NCBI GenBank assembly: GCA_964490835.1
Contig: CAZBEA010000038.1
Span: 1-9,700, forward strand
Direction of reading: 5' to 3'
Length of the DNA stretch: 9,700 nucleotides
Source: CAZBEA01 sp964490835
GTDB taxonomy: Bacteria > Patescibacteriota > Microgenomatia > Levybacterales > GWA1-39-11
The notes below the pieces were generated by a model. It saw only the letters and a program-made list of their open reading frames with translations, was not told where the DNA came from and searched no databases. Shown here piece after piece: positions 1 through 5,589 of this stretch (its first letter is position 1; the number at the start of each line of letters is the position of its first letter). Both the position numbers and the translations under genes were made by a program.

Positions 1-1
1 A

Positions 2-634
2 TTAATTCAGAATGCACTCACTCTTTCTTCCCTCGGATATCTAAGAGACAGAACAACAGATACAATTTTGTTTCGAAAACACTCAGATATACTTTCCAAA
101 ATTATTATCCAGCACCTCATCCAATCAAAAGATCTCATCCAACAAAACATAACGACCCCGGTTGACACCGCAACGATATCTCGGATCGAAAAGCCTTTTA
201 TAGCACTACCAATTCTCAGATCGGGAATTGCCCTGCTGAATCCATTTTTAGAGACAGTAAGCAATGCGAGAGTCGGATTTGCGGGACTCGCGCGGGACGA
301 AACAACAGCAGTGGCGCATGAATATTACTGGAAAATTCCTGAGCCGCAAAAAAATGATGTTATTGTAATTCTTGATCCAATGATTGCTACGGGTGGGTCA
401 ATGCTCTCAGTTTTAAGACGGTTAAGAAGGGATCTGGATAACGAAATCCGTATTGCCTCAATTATTGCAGCACGTCCCGGATTGACGGCTATTCAAAATG
501 AATTTCCGGAGGTATCGATCATCACAACTGCAATCGATGAGACCTTAAATTCTCACAAATACATCGTTCCCGGCCTTGGTGACTTCGGCGATAGATACTT
601 CGGAACCGAACAACCACTTGCCACGCAACCCTAA
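2..634 (+). CDS. upp: Uracil phosphoribosyltransferase, 5' end cut by window edge
   Basis: Converts uracil and PRPP to UMP in cytosolic pyrimidine salvage. The frame is open from base 2, giving 210 residues before the TAA. The family is about 208-212 residues, so only the first few residues should lie outside the window. A TTG at 68 could be called as a start, but the family-typical LRDRTTDTILFRKHSD stretch is encoded upstream of and across it, so the true start is earlier. Visible motifs are PILRSG (about 210-230), the PRPP-binding loop DPMIATGGS (about 373-399) and the C-terminal uracil-binding region YIVPGLGDFGDRYFGT (about 560-610). The segment between the two loops (GLARDETT...EYYWKIP) is also family-like. 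The last codons overlap the -35 of the next gene's promoter. Family assignment is firm; only the exact N-terminus is unknown. Confidence 0.93.
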   Translation, partial: LIQNALTLSSLGYLRDRTTDTILFRKHSDILSKIIIQHLIQSKDLIQQNITTPVDTATISRIEKPFIALPILRSGIALLNPFLETVSNARVGFAGLARDETTAVAHEYYWKIPEPQKNDVIVILDPMIATGGSMLSVLRRLRRDLDNEIRIASIIAARPGLTAIQNEFPEVSIITTAIDETLNSHKYIVPGLGDFGDRYFGTEQPLATQP

Positions 635-646
635 ACTACATACAAT
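618..646 (+). promoter_or_regulatory. Promoter of the TspO gene (-35 TTGCCA, -10 TACAAT)
   Basis: TTGCCA at 618-623 and TACAAT at 641-646 are separated by 17 bp. The -10 ends six bases before the ATG at 653, so transcription would start at or next to the start codon (leaderless). The -35 lies inside the last codons of the upstream upp gene. Confidence 0.6.
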
Positions 647-652
647 TATTTT

Positions 653-1066
653 ATGGAGAATGCGTATTCCTGGTATCAATTACTTGATAAGCCTTCTTGG
701 GCACCGCCTTCGTGGCTTTTTGGTCCTGTTTGGACAATTCTCTACATTCTTATCGGGATTTCTTTTGGATATATCTTTTACAAAATTCTCACCGGCAAGA
801 TTCCGCGCGAGCTTGCACTCCCATTTATCACAAATCTTCTTGCTAATTTTCTCTTCACCCCTATCCAATTTGGACTAAAAAGCAATATACTCGCCGCTAC
901 GGATATTTTAATCGTCCTTGTCACATTCTTTTGGATCTGGTCGTATAGAAAGGTATTCAAAAAGAAAAAAATGATGTGGGTACTCTATGTGAATGTTCCA
1001 TATTTTCTCTGGGTGTCCTTTGCTACCATTCTGCAACTTACTATCACCTATCTGAATTGGAAATAA
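653..1066 (+). CDS. TspO/MBR (peripheral benzodiazepine receptor-like) family membrane protein
   Basis: A 137-residue, very hydrophobic protein. The N-terminus WYQLLDKPSWAPPSWLFGPV followed by WTILY is the TspO signature (KPxWxPPxWxFxPVWTxLY). A second family block, NLLANFLFTPIQFGL (about 61-75), matches the usual xLxLNFxWxPxFFGL. The C-terminal VPYFLWVSFATILQLTITYLN (about 115-135) matches the last helix, with Gln where Asn is commonest. Four to five membrane helices can be drawn (about 22-45, 53-75, 78-98, 106-133). Family members bind tetrapyrroles, cholesterol or other ligands and are linked to stress responses; the role here is unknown. The protein is slightly shorter than the typical 150-160 residues. 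No Shine-Dalgarno is seen, and a promoter ends directly before the ATG. Confidence 0.88.
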   Translation: MENAYSWYQLLDKPSWAPPSWLFGPVWTILYILIGISFGYIFYKILTGKIPRELALPFITNLLANFLFTPIQFGLKSNILAATDILIVLVTFFWIWSYRKVFKKKKMMWVLYVNVPYFLWVSFATILQLTITYLNWK

Positions 1067-1085
1067 TCCCAACCTCTTTTTGGTG

Positions 1086-1091
1086 TACAAT
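1086..1091 (+). promoter_or_regulatory. Probable -10 element of obg
   Basis: TACAAT at 1086-1091 overlaps a second TACAAT at 1091-1096, both just before the ATG at 1100. The first is preceded by TG. No convincing -35 is seen at 16-18 bp. The eight-base distance to the ATG fits the leaderless layout of neighbouring genes. Moderate support only. Confidence 0.4.
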
Positions 1092-1099
1092 ACAATATT

Positions 1100-2062
1100 A
1101 TGAGTCTTATTGATGAAGTGACAATCCGTGCAACTGCAGGACGAGGAGGAGATGGAGCGCGCGCTTTCTTATCATCTCCTGGCACAACCAAGAAAAAACC
1201 CGACGGCGGATCCGGAGGAAACGGCGGCAATATTTATTTTCAAGCTTCATCAAATGTCTCAGACCTTTCGGAGTTCAGATTTAAAAAAGAAATAAAAGGC
1301 AACGACGGCTCACCGGGTGCACGCAAAACCCTCACCGGCGCAAAAGGAGAAGACATTACTGTCTTTGTACCACCGGGTACCACTCTCACCGACGAAGAAG
1401 GTACCCAGATTGAAATACTTGACCTTACAACACCCGTTCTTGTAGCCCGTGGCGGGCGAGGAGGCATAGGAAATTTTGATTATCGGAAAGTAAAGGAAGG
1501 GTTTGATGAATCATTTTACAAAGGTATCCCGGGGGAATCCAAAACTCTCTCGATGAATCTAAGACTCATTGCTGATATTGGCCTCATCGGTCTCCCAAAC
1601 GCCGGAAAATCTTCACTTCTTTCTTCCCTTACAAACGCTCGCCCTAAAATCGGCAACTACCCGTTCACGACAACCGAACCGAATCTTGGGATATGTGAAG
1701 GAGTTATCCTCGCAGATATCCCCGGGCTCATCGAGGGTGCCTCACAGGGAAAGGGGCTTGGGATTCAATTCCTCAAGCACATCGAAAAGACAAAAGTTCT
1801 CTTTCACTGTATCGACGCAACCGAACCCGATCCTGTCAAAACGTATCGCACGGTTAGAGCGGAATTTGAAAAATATGCATCTGCTATTCAGGATAAAGAA
1901 GAAATCATTCTTCTTACGAAAAAAGATCTTGTCGATGAGGGAGAACTCCATGAGAAAACAGTAAAACTCGAAACGTTTCAAAGAGAAATCATTCCCGTTT
2001 CAATCTACGAAGAAGGCTTGCTTTATGCCCTCAGATCCAGAATCAAGACATACAAGTCATAA
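1100..2062 (+). CDS. obg: GTPase Obg/CgtA (ribosome assembly), without OCT domain
   Basis: An essential GTPase acting in 50S ribosome maturation and stress signalling. Residues 1-155 form the glycine-rich Obg fold (GRGGDGA near 14-20, DGGSGGNGGNIYF near 35-47, KGxxG-type repeats, VARGGRGGIGN near 115-125). The G domain follows: G1 GLPNAGKS 164-171, switch I NYPFTT 186-191, G3 DIPG 206-209 with GLIEGASQGKGLG just after, G4 TKKD 273-276 (Thr where Asn is usual), and a G5-like PVS near 299. At 320 residues it ends after the G domain and lacks the C-terminal OCT extension of some homologues, which is common. The N-terminus MSLIDEVTIRATAGRGGDGA aligns with the family start, supporting ATG 1100. 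No Shine-Dalgarno is evident. Confidence 0.95.
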   Translation: MSLIDEVTIRATAGRGGDGARAFLSSPGTTKKKPDGGSGGNGGNIYFQASSNVSDLSEFRFKKEIKGNDGSPGARKTLTGAKGEDITVFVPPGTTLTDEEGTQIEILDLTTPVLVARGGRGGIGNFDYRKVKEGFDESFYKGIPGESKTLSMNLRLIADIGLIGLPNAGKSSLLSSLTNARPKIGNYPFTTTEPNLGICEGVILADIPGLIEGASQGKGLGIQFLKHIEKTKVLFHCIDATEPDPVKTYRTVRAEFEKYASAIQDKEEIILLTKKDLVDEGELHEKTVKLETFQREIIPVSIYEEGLLYALRSRIKTYKS

Positions 2063-2123
2063 GTCTCTTTTTCAAACATTCTTACGAGAGTCATTATTTC
2101 TTCTTACATCCGGAATGTATGCT

Positions 2124-2148
2124 TGTTATGAATTTTTGATTCATGACA
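2124..2148 (+). repeat. Inverted repeat downstream of obg
   Basis: TGTTATGAAT (2124-2133) can pair with ATTCATGACA (2139-2148) across a 5-nt loop, with one G-U pair. No T-tract follows, so it is not a standard intrinsic terminator. It could be an operator or a weak 3'-end hairpin of the obg mRNA. CATGACAA recurs directly at 2142-2149 and 2158-2165. Confidence 0.4.
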
Positions 2149-2197
2149 AACGCGAGCCATGACAAGAAAATTCACGTTCATTTACATCTGTCACTTT

Positions 2198-2248
2198 TTT
2201 TGATGAGCACAAAGGAGAAAACGGTATTCTTTTTTGCGCTCATCAAAA
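2198..2248 (+). repeat. 51-nt near-perfect hairpin upstream of the surface-protein gene
   Basis: Bases 2198-2219 pair with 2227-2248 as a 22-bp stem with one A-C mismatch (2209/2237), two G-U pairs and a 7-nt loop (AACGGTA). Outer arms are TTTTGATGAGC and GCTCATCAAAA. Ts precede and As follow the hairpin on the + strand, the reverse of an intrinsic terminator in either direction. It lies 66 nt before the TTG start at 2315, so a 5'-UTR structure or a protein-binding palindrome is more likely. An AAGGAG sequence is buried in the stem. Confidence 0.6.
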
Positions 2249-2303
2249 CGATGAAGAACCCGACAAGGAGGCATCAGAACATAGTTCGGTAGGCTTTGCC
2301 CAC

Positions 2304-2309
2304 AGGAGG
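2304..2309 (+). promoter_or_regulatory. Strong Shine-Dalgarno that decides a TTG start
   Basis: AGGAGG at 2304-2309 lies five bases before TTG 2315, which opens a frame with a clean signal peptide. A competing TTG at 2311 is in another frame, is only one base from the ribosome site and gives no sensible protein. Strong sites like this are rare in the window, where most genes appear leaderless. Confidence 0.65.
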
Positions 2310-2314
2310 TTTGG

Positions 2315-3178
2315 TTGCAAAGAGCATCGACTATCCTTATCGTCATTGGGATCATGCTCGTGATCGATTTCGCGTCCTCAGGCGCGGCTATCGCCACGGA
2401 TTCCAACCAGTGCACCGGACAAGGTGTTGTCTGGCGCGACCTGTCACCTAACAAGGTCGAGGTCACCAACAACACATCGGTGCCGTGTCACGTCATCTTC
2501 GCGGTCTACAACACCTTCGGGAAAAAAGACCTCAGCGAGGGTGACCAGTACTTGATGGTTCCGGCCACCACAGACACGATCGCGCCTCACTCGACGAAGA
2601 ATCTCGTCGTGAGCGAGTACAACGCTTCGTGTTTTGTCCAGATCGACGTCATCGTCGGCTGGAAAAGGGGCGTGCTCAATCCACTGACCTACAACAGTCA
2701 GTACGGGACCGAGTATCTCGCTCGTCACGTCAATCACCCGGCCGAAGGCCCGGCGCTGACTCGCGGATCGTATGTTTGTAAAAAGGAGAAAGAGGCGACT
2801 CCGACTCCCACACGACCTGCGTACACCGCGACACCGACTTGGACTGCGACAGTGGTGCCGACATACACACCGACATCAGTCGCAACGAATGTACCGACAT
2901 CGACGCCGGTTCCGACACAGACTACTGTCGTTTCGACACCAACTCAGCAGCCAACACAGGTCCCAACGTCGACCACAACCGTTGCGACACCAAGTAAGTC
3001 GCAACCGACTGTCTCGCCCCCGTCCAAAGGTCCAACCGCTCCTTCGACGGGAAGCGGATTATTCGGCCAGGACTACACAAAAGATTTCCTGATCGTGGGC
3101 GGCCTGCTCGGAATAGCAGGATTATGCCTCTTCGGGAGCTACTACATCTGGTCTGTGGGCAACCGTAACCGGTACTAG
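2315..3178 (+). CDS. Predicted cell-surface protein: signal peptide, four-Cys domain, Pro/Thr stalk, C-terminal membrane anchor
   Basis: 287 residues with a clear layout. Residues 1-27 look like a signal peptide (hydrophobic 7-20, likely cleavage after AIA before TDS). Residues about 30-160 form a globular domain with four cysteines (33, 58, 106, 155) that could make two disulfides. Residues 161-247 are a Pro/Thr/Ser/Val stalk of loose TPT and VPT repeats, probably extended. A membrane helix spans about 257-279, followed by a short basic tail (NRNRY). The TNNTSVPCHVIFAVYNTFGK...PSxC-like pattern recalls a small beta-sandwich domain I associate with CPR surface proteins; that is from memory, not a search. 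The gene is clearly GC-richer than its neighbours (36 of 60 bases are G/C in 2341-2400) and starts with TTG after a strong Shine-Dalgarno. Function is unknown; attachment or host contact is plausible. Confidence 0.82.
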   Translation: MQRASTILIVIGIMLVIDFASSGAAIATDSNQCTGQGVVWRDLSPNKVEVTNNTSVPCHVIFAVYNTFGKKDLSEGDQYLMVPATTDTIAPHSTKNLVVSEYNASCFVQIDVIVGWKRGVLNPLTYNSQYGTEYLARHVNHPAEGPALTRGSYVCKKEKEATPTPTRPAYTATPTWTATVVPTYTPTSVATNVPTSTPVPTQTTVVSTPTQQPTQVPTSTTTVATPSKSQPTVSPPSKGPTAPSTGSGLFGQDYTKDFLIVGGLLGIAGLCLFGSYYIWSVGNRNRY

Positions 3179-3201
3179 CCTACATTCCCGTGACAGACTT
3201 T

Positions 3202-3230
3202 GATGCCCGGGGCACAACGTCCCGGGCATC
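3202..3230 (+). terminator. GC-rich hairpin after the surface-protein gene
   Basis: GATGCCCGGG (3202-3211) is perfectly complementary to CCCGGGCATC (3221-3230), with a 9-nt loop, 23 bp after the TAG. It is placed like a transcription terminator, but the following sequence (TCCCAATTTA) has only a weak T-tract, so termination efficiency is uncertain. Confidence 0.5.
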
Positions 3231-3278
3231 TCCCAATTTAATATTCAAATATTTCGCAAAGCTTTTTTCCGACTGTCC

Positions 3279-3297
3279 TGTACGTCTCAAACGTACA
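3279..3297 (+). repeat. Perfect palindrome upstream of the PD-(D/E)XK gene (operator candidate)
   Basis: TGTACGT (3279-3285) and ACGTACA (3291-3297) form a perfect 7-bp inverted repeat around CTCAA. It ends 23 bp before the -10 of the next gene, overlapping the expected -35 zone and just upstream, where a dimeric regulator could act. Confidence 0.4.
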
Positions 3298-3317
3298 CTG
3301 TTGCAATGTCTCTGATT

Positions 3318-3326
3318 TGATACGAT
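3318..3326 (+). promoter_or_regulatory. Extended -10 promoter element of the PD-(D/E)XK gene
   Basis: TGA followed by TACGAT (3321-3326) is an extended -10. It ends six bases before the ATG at 3333, predicting a leaderless transcript. TTGCAA at 3301 is too close (14 bp) to be a good -35. Confidence 0.5.
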
Positions 3327-3332
3327 GTATAT

Positions 3333-3803
3333 ATGAGTGCTGATTTCACGGAGAACCTTATCAAAGGTAAAATTGTCGAAACAATTTTCCAGCAAATGTT
3401 TTTGGAAACGGAACAGTACCATGTATATCCGACGGGGTATGAGAATACACTTCCCGACATTGCCCACCTCAAGCATCATTCGGATATATACAATATTCTC
3501 AATCAGACAAGAAAAACCCCCGATTTTATAATTGTTCCGAATGATCGTGACGAAGTGTATCTGGTCGAAGTGAAATACCGAGAACACTACGATGGAGCCG
3601 AGCTCGAGAAAATTTCAAAAGAAATCCATGACAAATGGGAGTACTCGTGGCTATTTCTTGCAACCAGATACCATTTTCACTTCGAAAGCTGTTGGAAAAT
3701 TATGGAAAAACATGGAAACAACATGAATTTTCTTCCCTATGAATGGGTTCCGCAGGATATCCAAGACAAATACCGCTCACTTCTCCATAAATTTTTAAAA
3801 TAA
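3333..3803 (+). CDS. PD-(D/E)XK nuclease-like protein of unknown role
   Basis: 156 residues. TPDFIIVPNDRDEVYLVEVKYR contains the restriction-endonuclease-like core: Asp64 in PDF, then Glu79-Val-Lys81 (ExK) fourteen residues later, with Glu16 in the preceding helix (IKGKIVETIFQQMF) as the usual helix-1 acidic residue. Aromatic-rich strands after the core (WEYSWLFLATRYHFHFE) fit the rest of the fold. In the family these residues bind Mg2+ and cut DNA or RNA; cleavage here is inference. No cognate methyltransferase, helicase or DNA-binding domain is fused, and the neighbours (a lysine-rich protein and a small-molecule-type methyltransferase) do not reveal its job. It may be a repair or RNA-processing nuclease, or a housekeeping orphan. 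The 7-bp palindrome upstream suggests regulation. Confidence 0.65.
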   Translation: MSADFTENLIKGKIVETIFQQMFLETEQYHVYPTGYENTLPDIAHLKHHSDIYNILNQTRKTPDFIIVPNDRDEVYLVEVKYREHYDGAELEKISKEIHDKWEYSWLFLATRYHFHFESCWKIMEKHGNNMNFLPYEWVPQDIQDKYRSLLHKFLK

Positions 3804-3809
3804 TTTTTG

Positions 3810-3815
3810 TATAAT
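3810..3815 (+). promoter_or_regulatory. Consensus -10 TATAAT before the lysine-rich gene
   Basis: A perfect TATAAT at 3810-3815 ends six bases before ATG 3822. It follows the stop of the nuclease-like gene by a few bases. No -35 match is evident. Leaderless start predicted. Confidence 0.55.
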
Positions 3816-3821
3816 AGCTAT

Positions 3822-4011
3822 ATGGCAAAGAAAAAAGACAGTTTACTNNNNNNNNNNNNNNNNNNNNNNNNNNNNNNNNNNNNNNNNNNNNNNNNNNNNN
3901 NNNNNNNNNNNNNNNNNNNNNNNNNNNNNNNNNNNNNNNNNNNNNNNCACAAAGAAAAAACCTACAGCAAAAAAAGCACCTGTCAAAAAAACCCCTACCA
4001 AATCTTCCTAA
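3822..4011 (+). CDS. Lysine-rich basic (histone H1-like tail) protein, broken by assembly gap
   Basis: ATG 3822 opens MAKKKDSL and then enters the run of Ns. After the gap, the frame 3949-4011 reads TKKKPTAKKAPVKKTPTKSS and ends in TAA. This Lys/Ala/Pro/Thr tail is typical of bacterial histone H1-like or other DNA-binding C-termini. The two ends are not in the same frame if the gap is taken as exactly 100 bases, so its real length is unknown. A reading straight through the Ns that ends at 4019 gives an unconvincing tail and should not be used. Joining both ends into one gene is an inference, supported by matching lysine-rich character and lack of a start or promoter after the gap. A nucleoid or RNA-binding role is likely but unproven. 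Confidence 0.5.
3848..3947. other. Scaffold gap of 100 Ns
   Basis: Exactly 100 Ns, the usual placeholder for a gap of unknown size. It falls inside a lysine-rich coding stretch, where repetitive AAA/GCA/CCT codons may have broken the assembly. Coordinates downstream are therefore nominal. Confidence 0.97.
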
Positions 4012-4029
4012 ATTTTTAACTCTTTGTGA

Positions 4030-4038
4030 TGATATACT
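4030..4038 (+). promoter_or_regulatory. Extended -10 promoter element of the methyltransferase gene
   Basis: TGA plus TATACT (4033-4038), eight bases before ATG 4047. No clear -35. Another start-proximal promoter of the type seen throughout the window. Confidence 0.55.
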
Positions 4039-4046
4039 AGCCTCAA

Positions 4047-4871
4047 ATGGAAAAAGCTCCGATTTCATACGTAAGATTTTTGCGATCCGATTCATCGGTT
4101 GCCGCAGCACTTAAAGACATTAAAAGACAGCAAATGGGTCCAAGAATAGATTCAAATGACAATAGTTATGTGATCGACCGAAATGGTGAAGAATACGAGG
4201 AATGGCTTCCTGACTTTGCCGGACTTTCATTCGGCGAACACCTCGCTCAGAAAGTCGCGACCGGCGAGGATGTATCAGTACTTGATCTTGGCTGCGGGGA
4301 AGGAAAATTCCTACAAGAACTACACGAAGCATATCCGGAAATAAGCGTTTCAGGGCTCTCGCGTACGGATCTTCGTCCCACCACAGATGACACTGCGGGA
4401 ATTGATTATAGAGTAGGAGACATGCACAGACTCGAAAAAATTTTCGAAGGAACCCGCTTCGATTTTGTGGTATCGGTCTGGAGTCTCTTTCACTCGGCTG
4501 ACCCGCTTTCTGTTATAAAACAGACGTATCAAGTTCTCAAGCCGGGTGGCATCGCCTTCCTTCAAAGCCCGGAATTAAGAATGACTCCCCGACAAAGAGA
4601 TATGTTGGTTAAATATTGGGGAGAACAAGGAATAAGAGTTGAGATACCAGGAGGCCTTGATCACATGGTTGCAGCCGATCAAAATGGTACATTACATACA
4701 ATTGACGACCTGTACGACATGAGCTTCCAAAGATCTTCCACTCCCAAAATGCATATGCCTTTTTCTTATATCCACCCCGATCAGATTGCCGTAACACAAA
4801 GCAATTACGAGCTGAGTATTCCCCAGTCACCGTTCTCAAAAGAATTGACATCGACACCAAAAGGACTATAA
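4047..4871 (+). CDS. Class I SAM-dependent methyltransferase
   Basis: 274 residues. A Rossmann-type methyltransferase domain spans about 70-175: motif I VLDLGCGEGKF (78-88) binds SAM, the motif IV-like strand is FDFVVSVWSLFHS (138-150), and the post-motif block is VLKPGG (163-168). This matches the Methyltransf_11/25 type that modifies small molecules, lipids or proteins. The strand after motif I reads ISVSGLSRTD, so the acidic residue that usually ends strand 2 and holds the SAM ribose is replaced by Ser (the next Asp is at 108). Residues 1-65 and 175-274 are not recognised; the C-terminal part (GGLDHMVAADQNGTLHTIDD and after) may form a substrate-binding lid. The substrate cannot be told from sequence. 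metK, which makes SAM, lies one gene downstream, but separate promoters argue against one operon. Confidence 0.85.
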   Translation: MEKAPISYVRFLRSDSSVAAALKDIKRQQMGPRIDSNDNSYVIDRNGEEYEEWLPDFAGLSFGEHLAQKVATGEDVSVLDLGCGEGKFLQELHEAYPEISVSGLSRTDLRPTTDDTAGIDYRVGDMHRLEKIFEGTRFDFVVSVWSLFHSADPLSVIKQTYQVLKPGGIAFLQSPELRMTPRQRDMLVKYWGEQGIRVEIPGGLDHMVAADQNGTLHTIDDLYDMSFQRSSTPKMHMPFSYIHPDQIAVTQSNYELSIPQSPFSKELTSTPKGL

Positions 4872-5076
4872 CGGTTGATTTTCAGTCTTTCACAGTAGCA
4901 GAGTATATTTTTTTATTACCTCTTGATGTCCTGCCCCCAAAATTTCTACTTTCTGCAGAACGATGGAATAGACTTTTCGTGAGGCGATTCTGCTTCTTGT
5001 AATATCGTATTAAAACAACTTCCGAAACTGGGTTTACTACCCCCATCAAAGAATACTCATAACCATATCCACCGTT

Positions 5077-5089
5077 GTGATACAATCAC
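5077..5089 (+). promoter_or_regulatory. Extended -10 overlapped by a small palindrome
   Basis: TGA plus TACAAT (5081-5086) ends six bases before ATG 5093. GTGAT (5077-5081) and ATCAC (5085-5089) form an inverted repeat centred on the -10, so a repressor could block the promoter there; five-base arms can also arise by chance. Confidence 0.45.
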
Positions 5090-5092
5090 GGC

Positions 5093-5422
5093 ATGGTTTG
5101 TGAGATCCGACAACTTGATCCTGTCAGTATGTTGTGGAATAGTTATTCTACCGTCTATCCGACCGAGCGGAAGACGGTAATTCAAAATCTACCGGAAGGT
5201 GAAAAAAAGCTATATGTCATCGAGTGCGCCCCCGACAATAGCAGAACTTCTATCCATCAAGCTCCATACAATCCAAGTTTTATCGGCGATGAAGGCCAAT
5301 TCTTAGGAGAAAGAGCCGATTTGACATTTGTAAGAGAGCTAAAAAGAGGTGAAGAATATATCATAACCGTCCGCCATAACGGCGCCCGCACCGGCCGATT
5401 CATGAAGTTCAGCCATAAATAA
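5093..5422 (+). CDS. Hypothetical protein, 109 aa
   Basis: Not recognised. The protein has no signal peptide or membrane helix and two cysteines (residues 3 and 46). Alternating hydrophobic stretches (KLYVIECAP, ADLTFVREL, EEYIITVRHN) suggest a small beta-rich fold, and RTGRFMKFSHK gives a basic C-terminus. It is supported as a gene by its extended -10 directly upstream, codon use like its neighbours and a clean stop. It sits between the methyltransferase and the metK riboswitch; the 220 bp before it contain no gene I can support. Confidence 0.6.
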   Translation: MVCEIRQLDPVSMLWNSYSTVYPTERKTVIQNLPEGEKKLYVIECAPDNSRTSIHQAPYNPSFIGDEGQFLGERADLTFVRELKRGEEYIITVRHNGARTGRFMKFSHK

Positions 5423-5458
5423 TTTCAAAAAACACCCTCCCCGAACTGAAAATTCCTA

Positions 5459-5488
5459 TTGATTATCAATTATTCTCTGTGGTATATT
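5459..5488 (+). promoter_or_regulatory. Promoter of the metK riboswitch transcript
   Basis: TTGATT (5459-5464), 18-bp spacer, extended -10 TGG plus TATATT (5483-5488). The start point should fall a few bases before riboswitch stem P1 at 5495, so here the promoter is about 100 bp from the start codon, unlike the leaderless genes. Confidence 0.55.
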
Positions 5489-5494
5489 TTTACA

Positions 5495-5573
5495 TGCATC
5501 AAGAGCGGCATCTTTATAAAGATCGCCCGGCAACCGTCAATTAACGGTGCCATTGCTGATACGAGCAGATGCG
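5495..5573 (+). ncRNA. SAM-I-clan riboswitch controlling metK
   Basis: The core matches the SAM-I consensus: AUCAAGAG-GG, then CCCGGCAACC (5526-5535), then GGUGCCAUUGC (5546-5556) and GCAGAUGC at the end. A four-way junction can be drawn: P1 5495-5500/5568-5573; P2 5507-5514/5519-5527 with one bulged C; P3 5533-5537/5544-5548; P4 5554-5557/5564-5567. P2 is much shorter than in standard SAM-I: an AU stem (ATCTT/AAGAT) closes directly with a 4-nt loop, leaving no room for the kink-turn and the pseudoknot loop. High SAM should stabilise P1 and lower metK expression. A likely platform follows: CCC (5574-5576) can pair with GGG (5581-5583), which is the metK Shine-Dalgarno. Clan membership is firm; the exact class (SAM-I or a SAM-I/IV variant) is open. 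Confidence 0.85.
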
Positions 5574-5589
5574 CCCAAAAGGGAAAATT

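Noticed and set aside
68..70. TTG 68 as the start of upp
   Set aside because: Conserved UPRT residues (LGYLRDRTTDTI) are encoded upstream in the same frame, so the gene is simply cut by the window edge.
2251..2292. 13-codon frame between the long hairpin and the surface-protein gene as a leader peptide
   Set aside because: It has no ribosome site in front, is very short and shows no run of a regulatory amino acid; kept only as a remark.
2772..3092. 106-codon + strand frame rich in Arg and His inside the surface-protein gene
   Set aside because: It is a frame-shifted shadow of the Pro/Thr stalk codons, with no start signal.
3807..4019. A continuous protein read through the 100 Ns, ending at 4019, and a minus-strand frame spanning the gap
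   Set aside because: The gap length is a placeholder, the post-gap frame HKEKTYSKKST... is implausible, and the adjacent frame gives a clear Lys/Ala/Pro tail with its own stop at 4009.
4872..5092. 67-codon frame on the minus strand (4882-5085) in the gap before the 109-aa gene
   Set aside because: It needs a TTG start overlapping the promoter of the next gene, has no ribosome site or promoter of its own, runs against all other genes, and its protein matches no family I know. The 220 bp hold no gene I can support.
5569..5589. Upstream metK start at 5569
   Set aside because: It would translate riboswitch stem P1 and adds MRPKGKI, which the family does not have; ATG 5590 has a spaced AAGGG.
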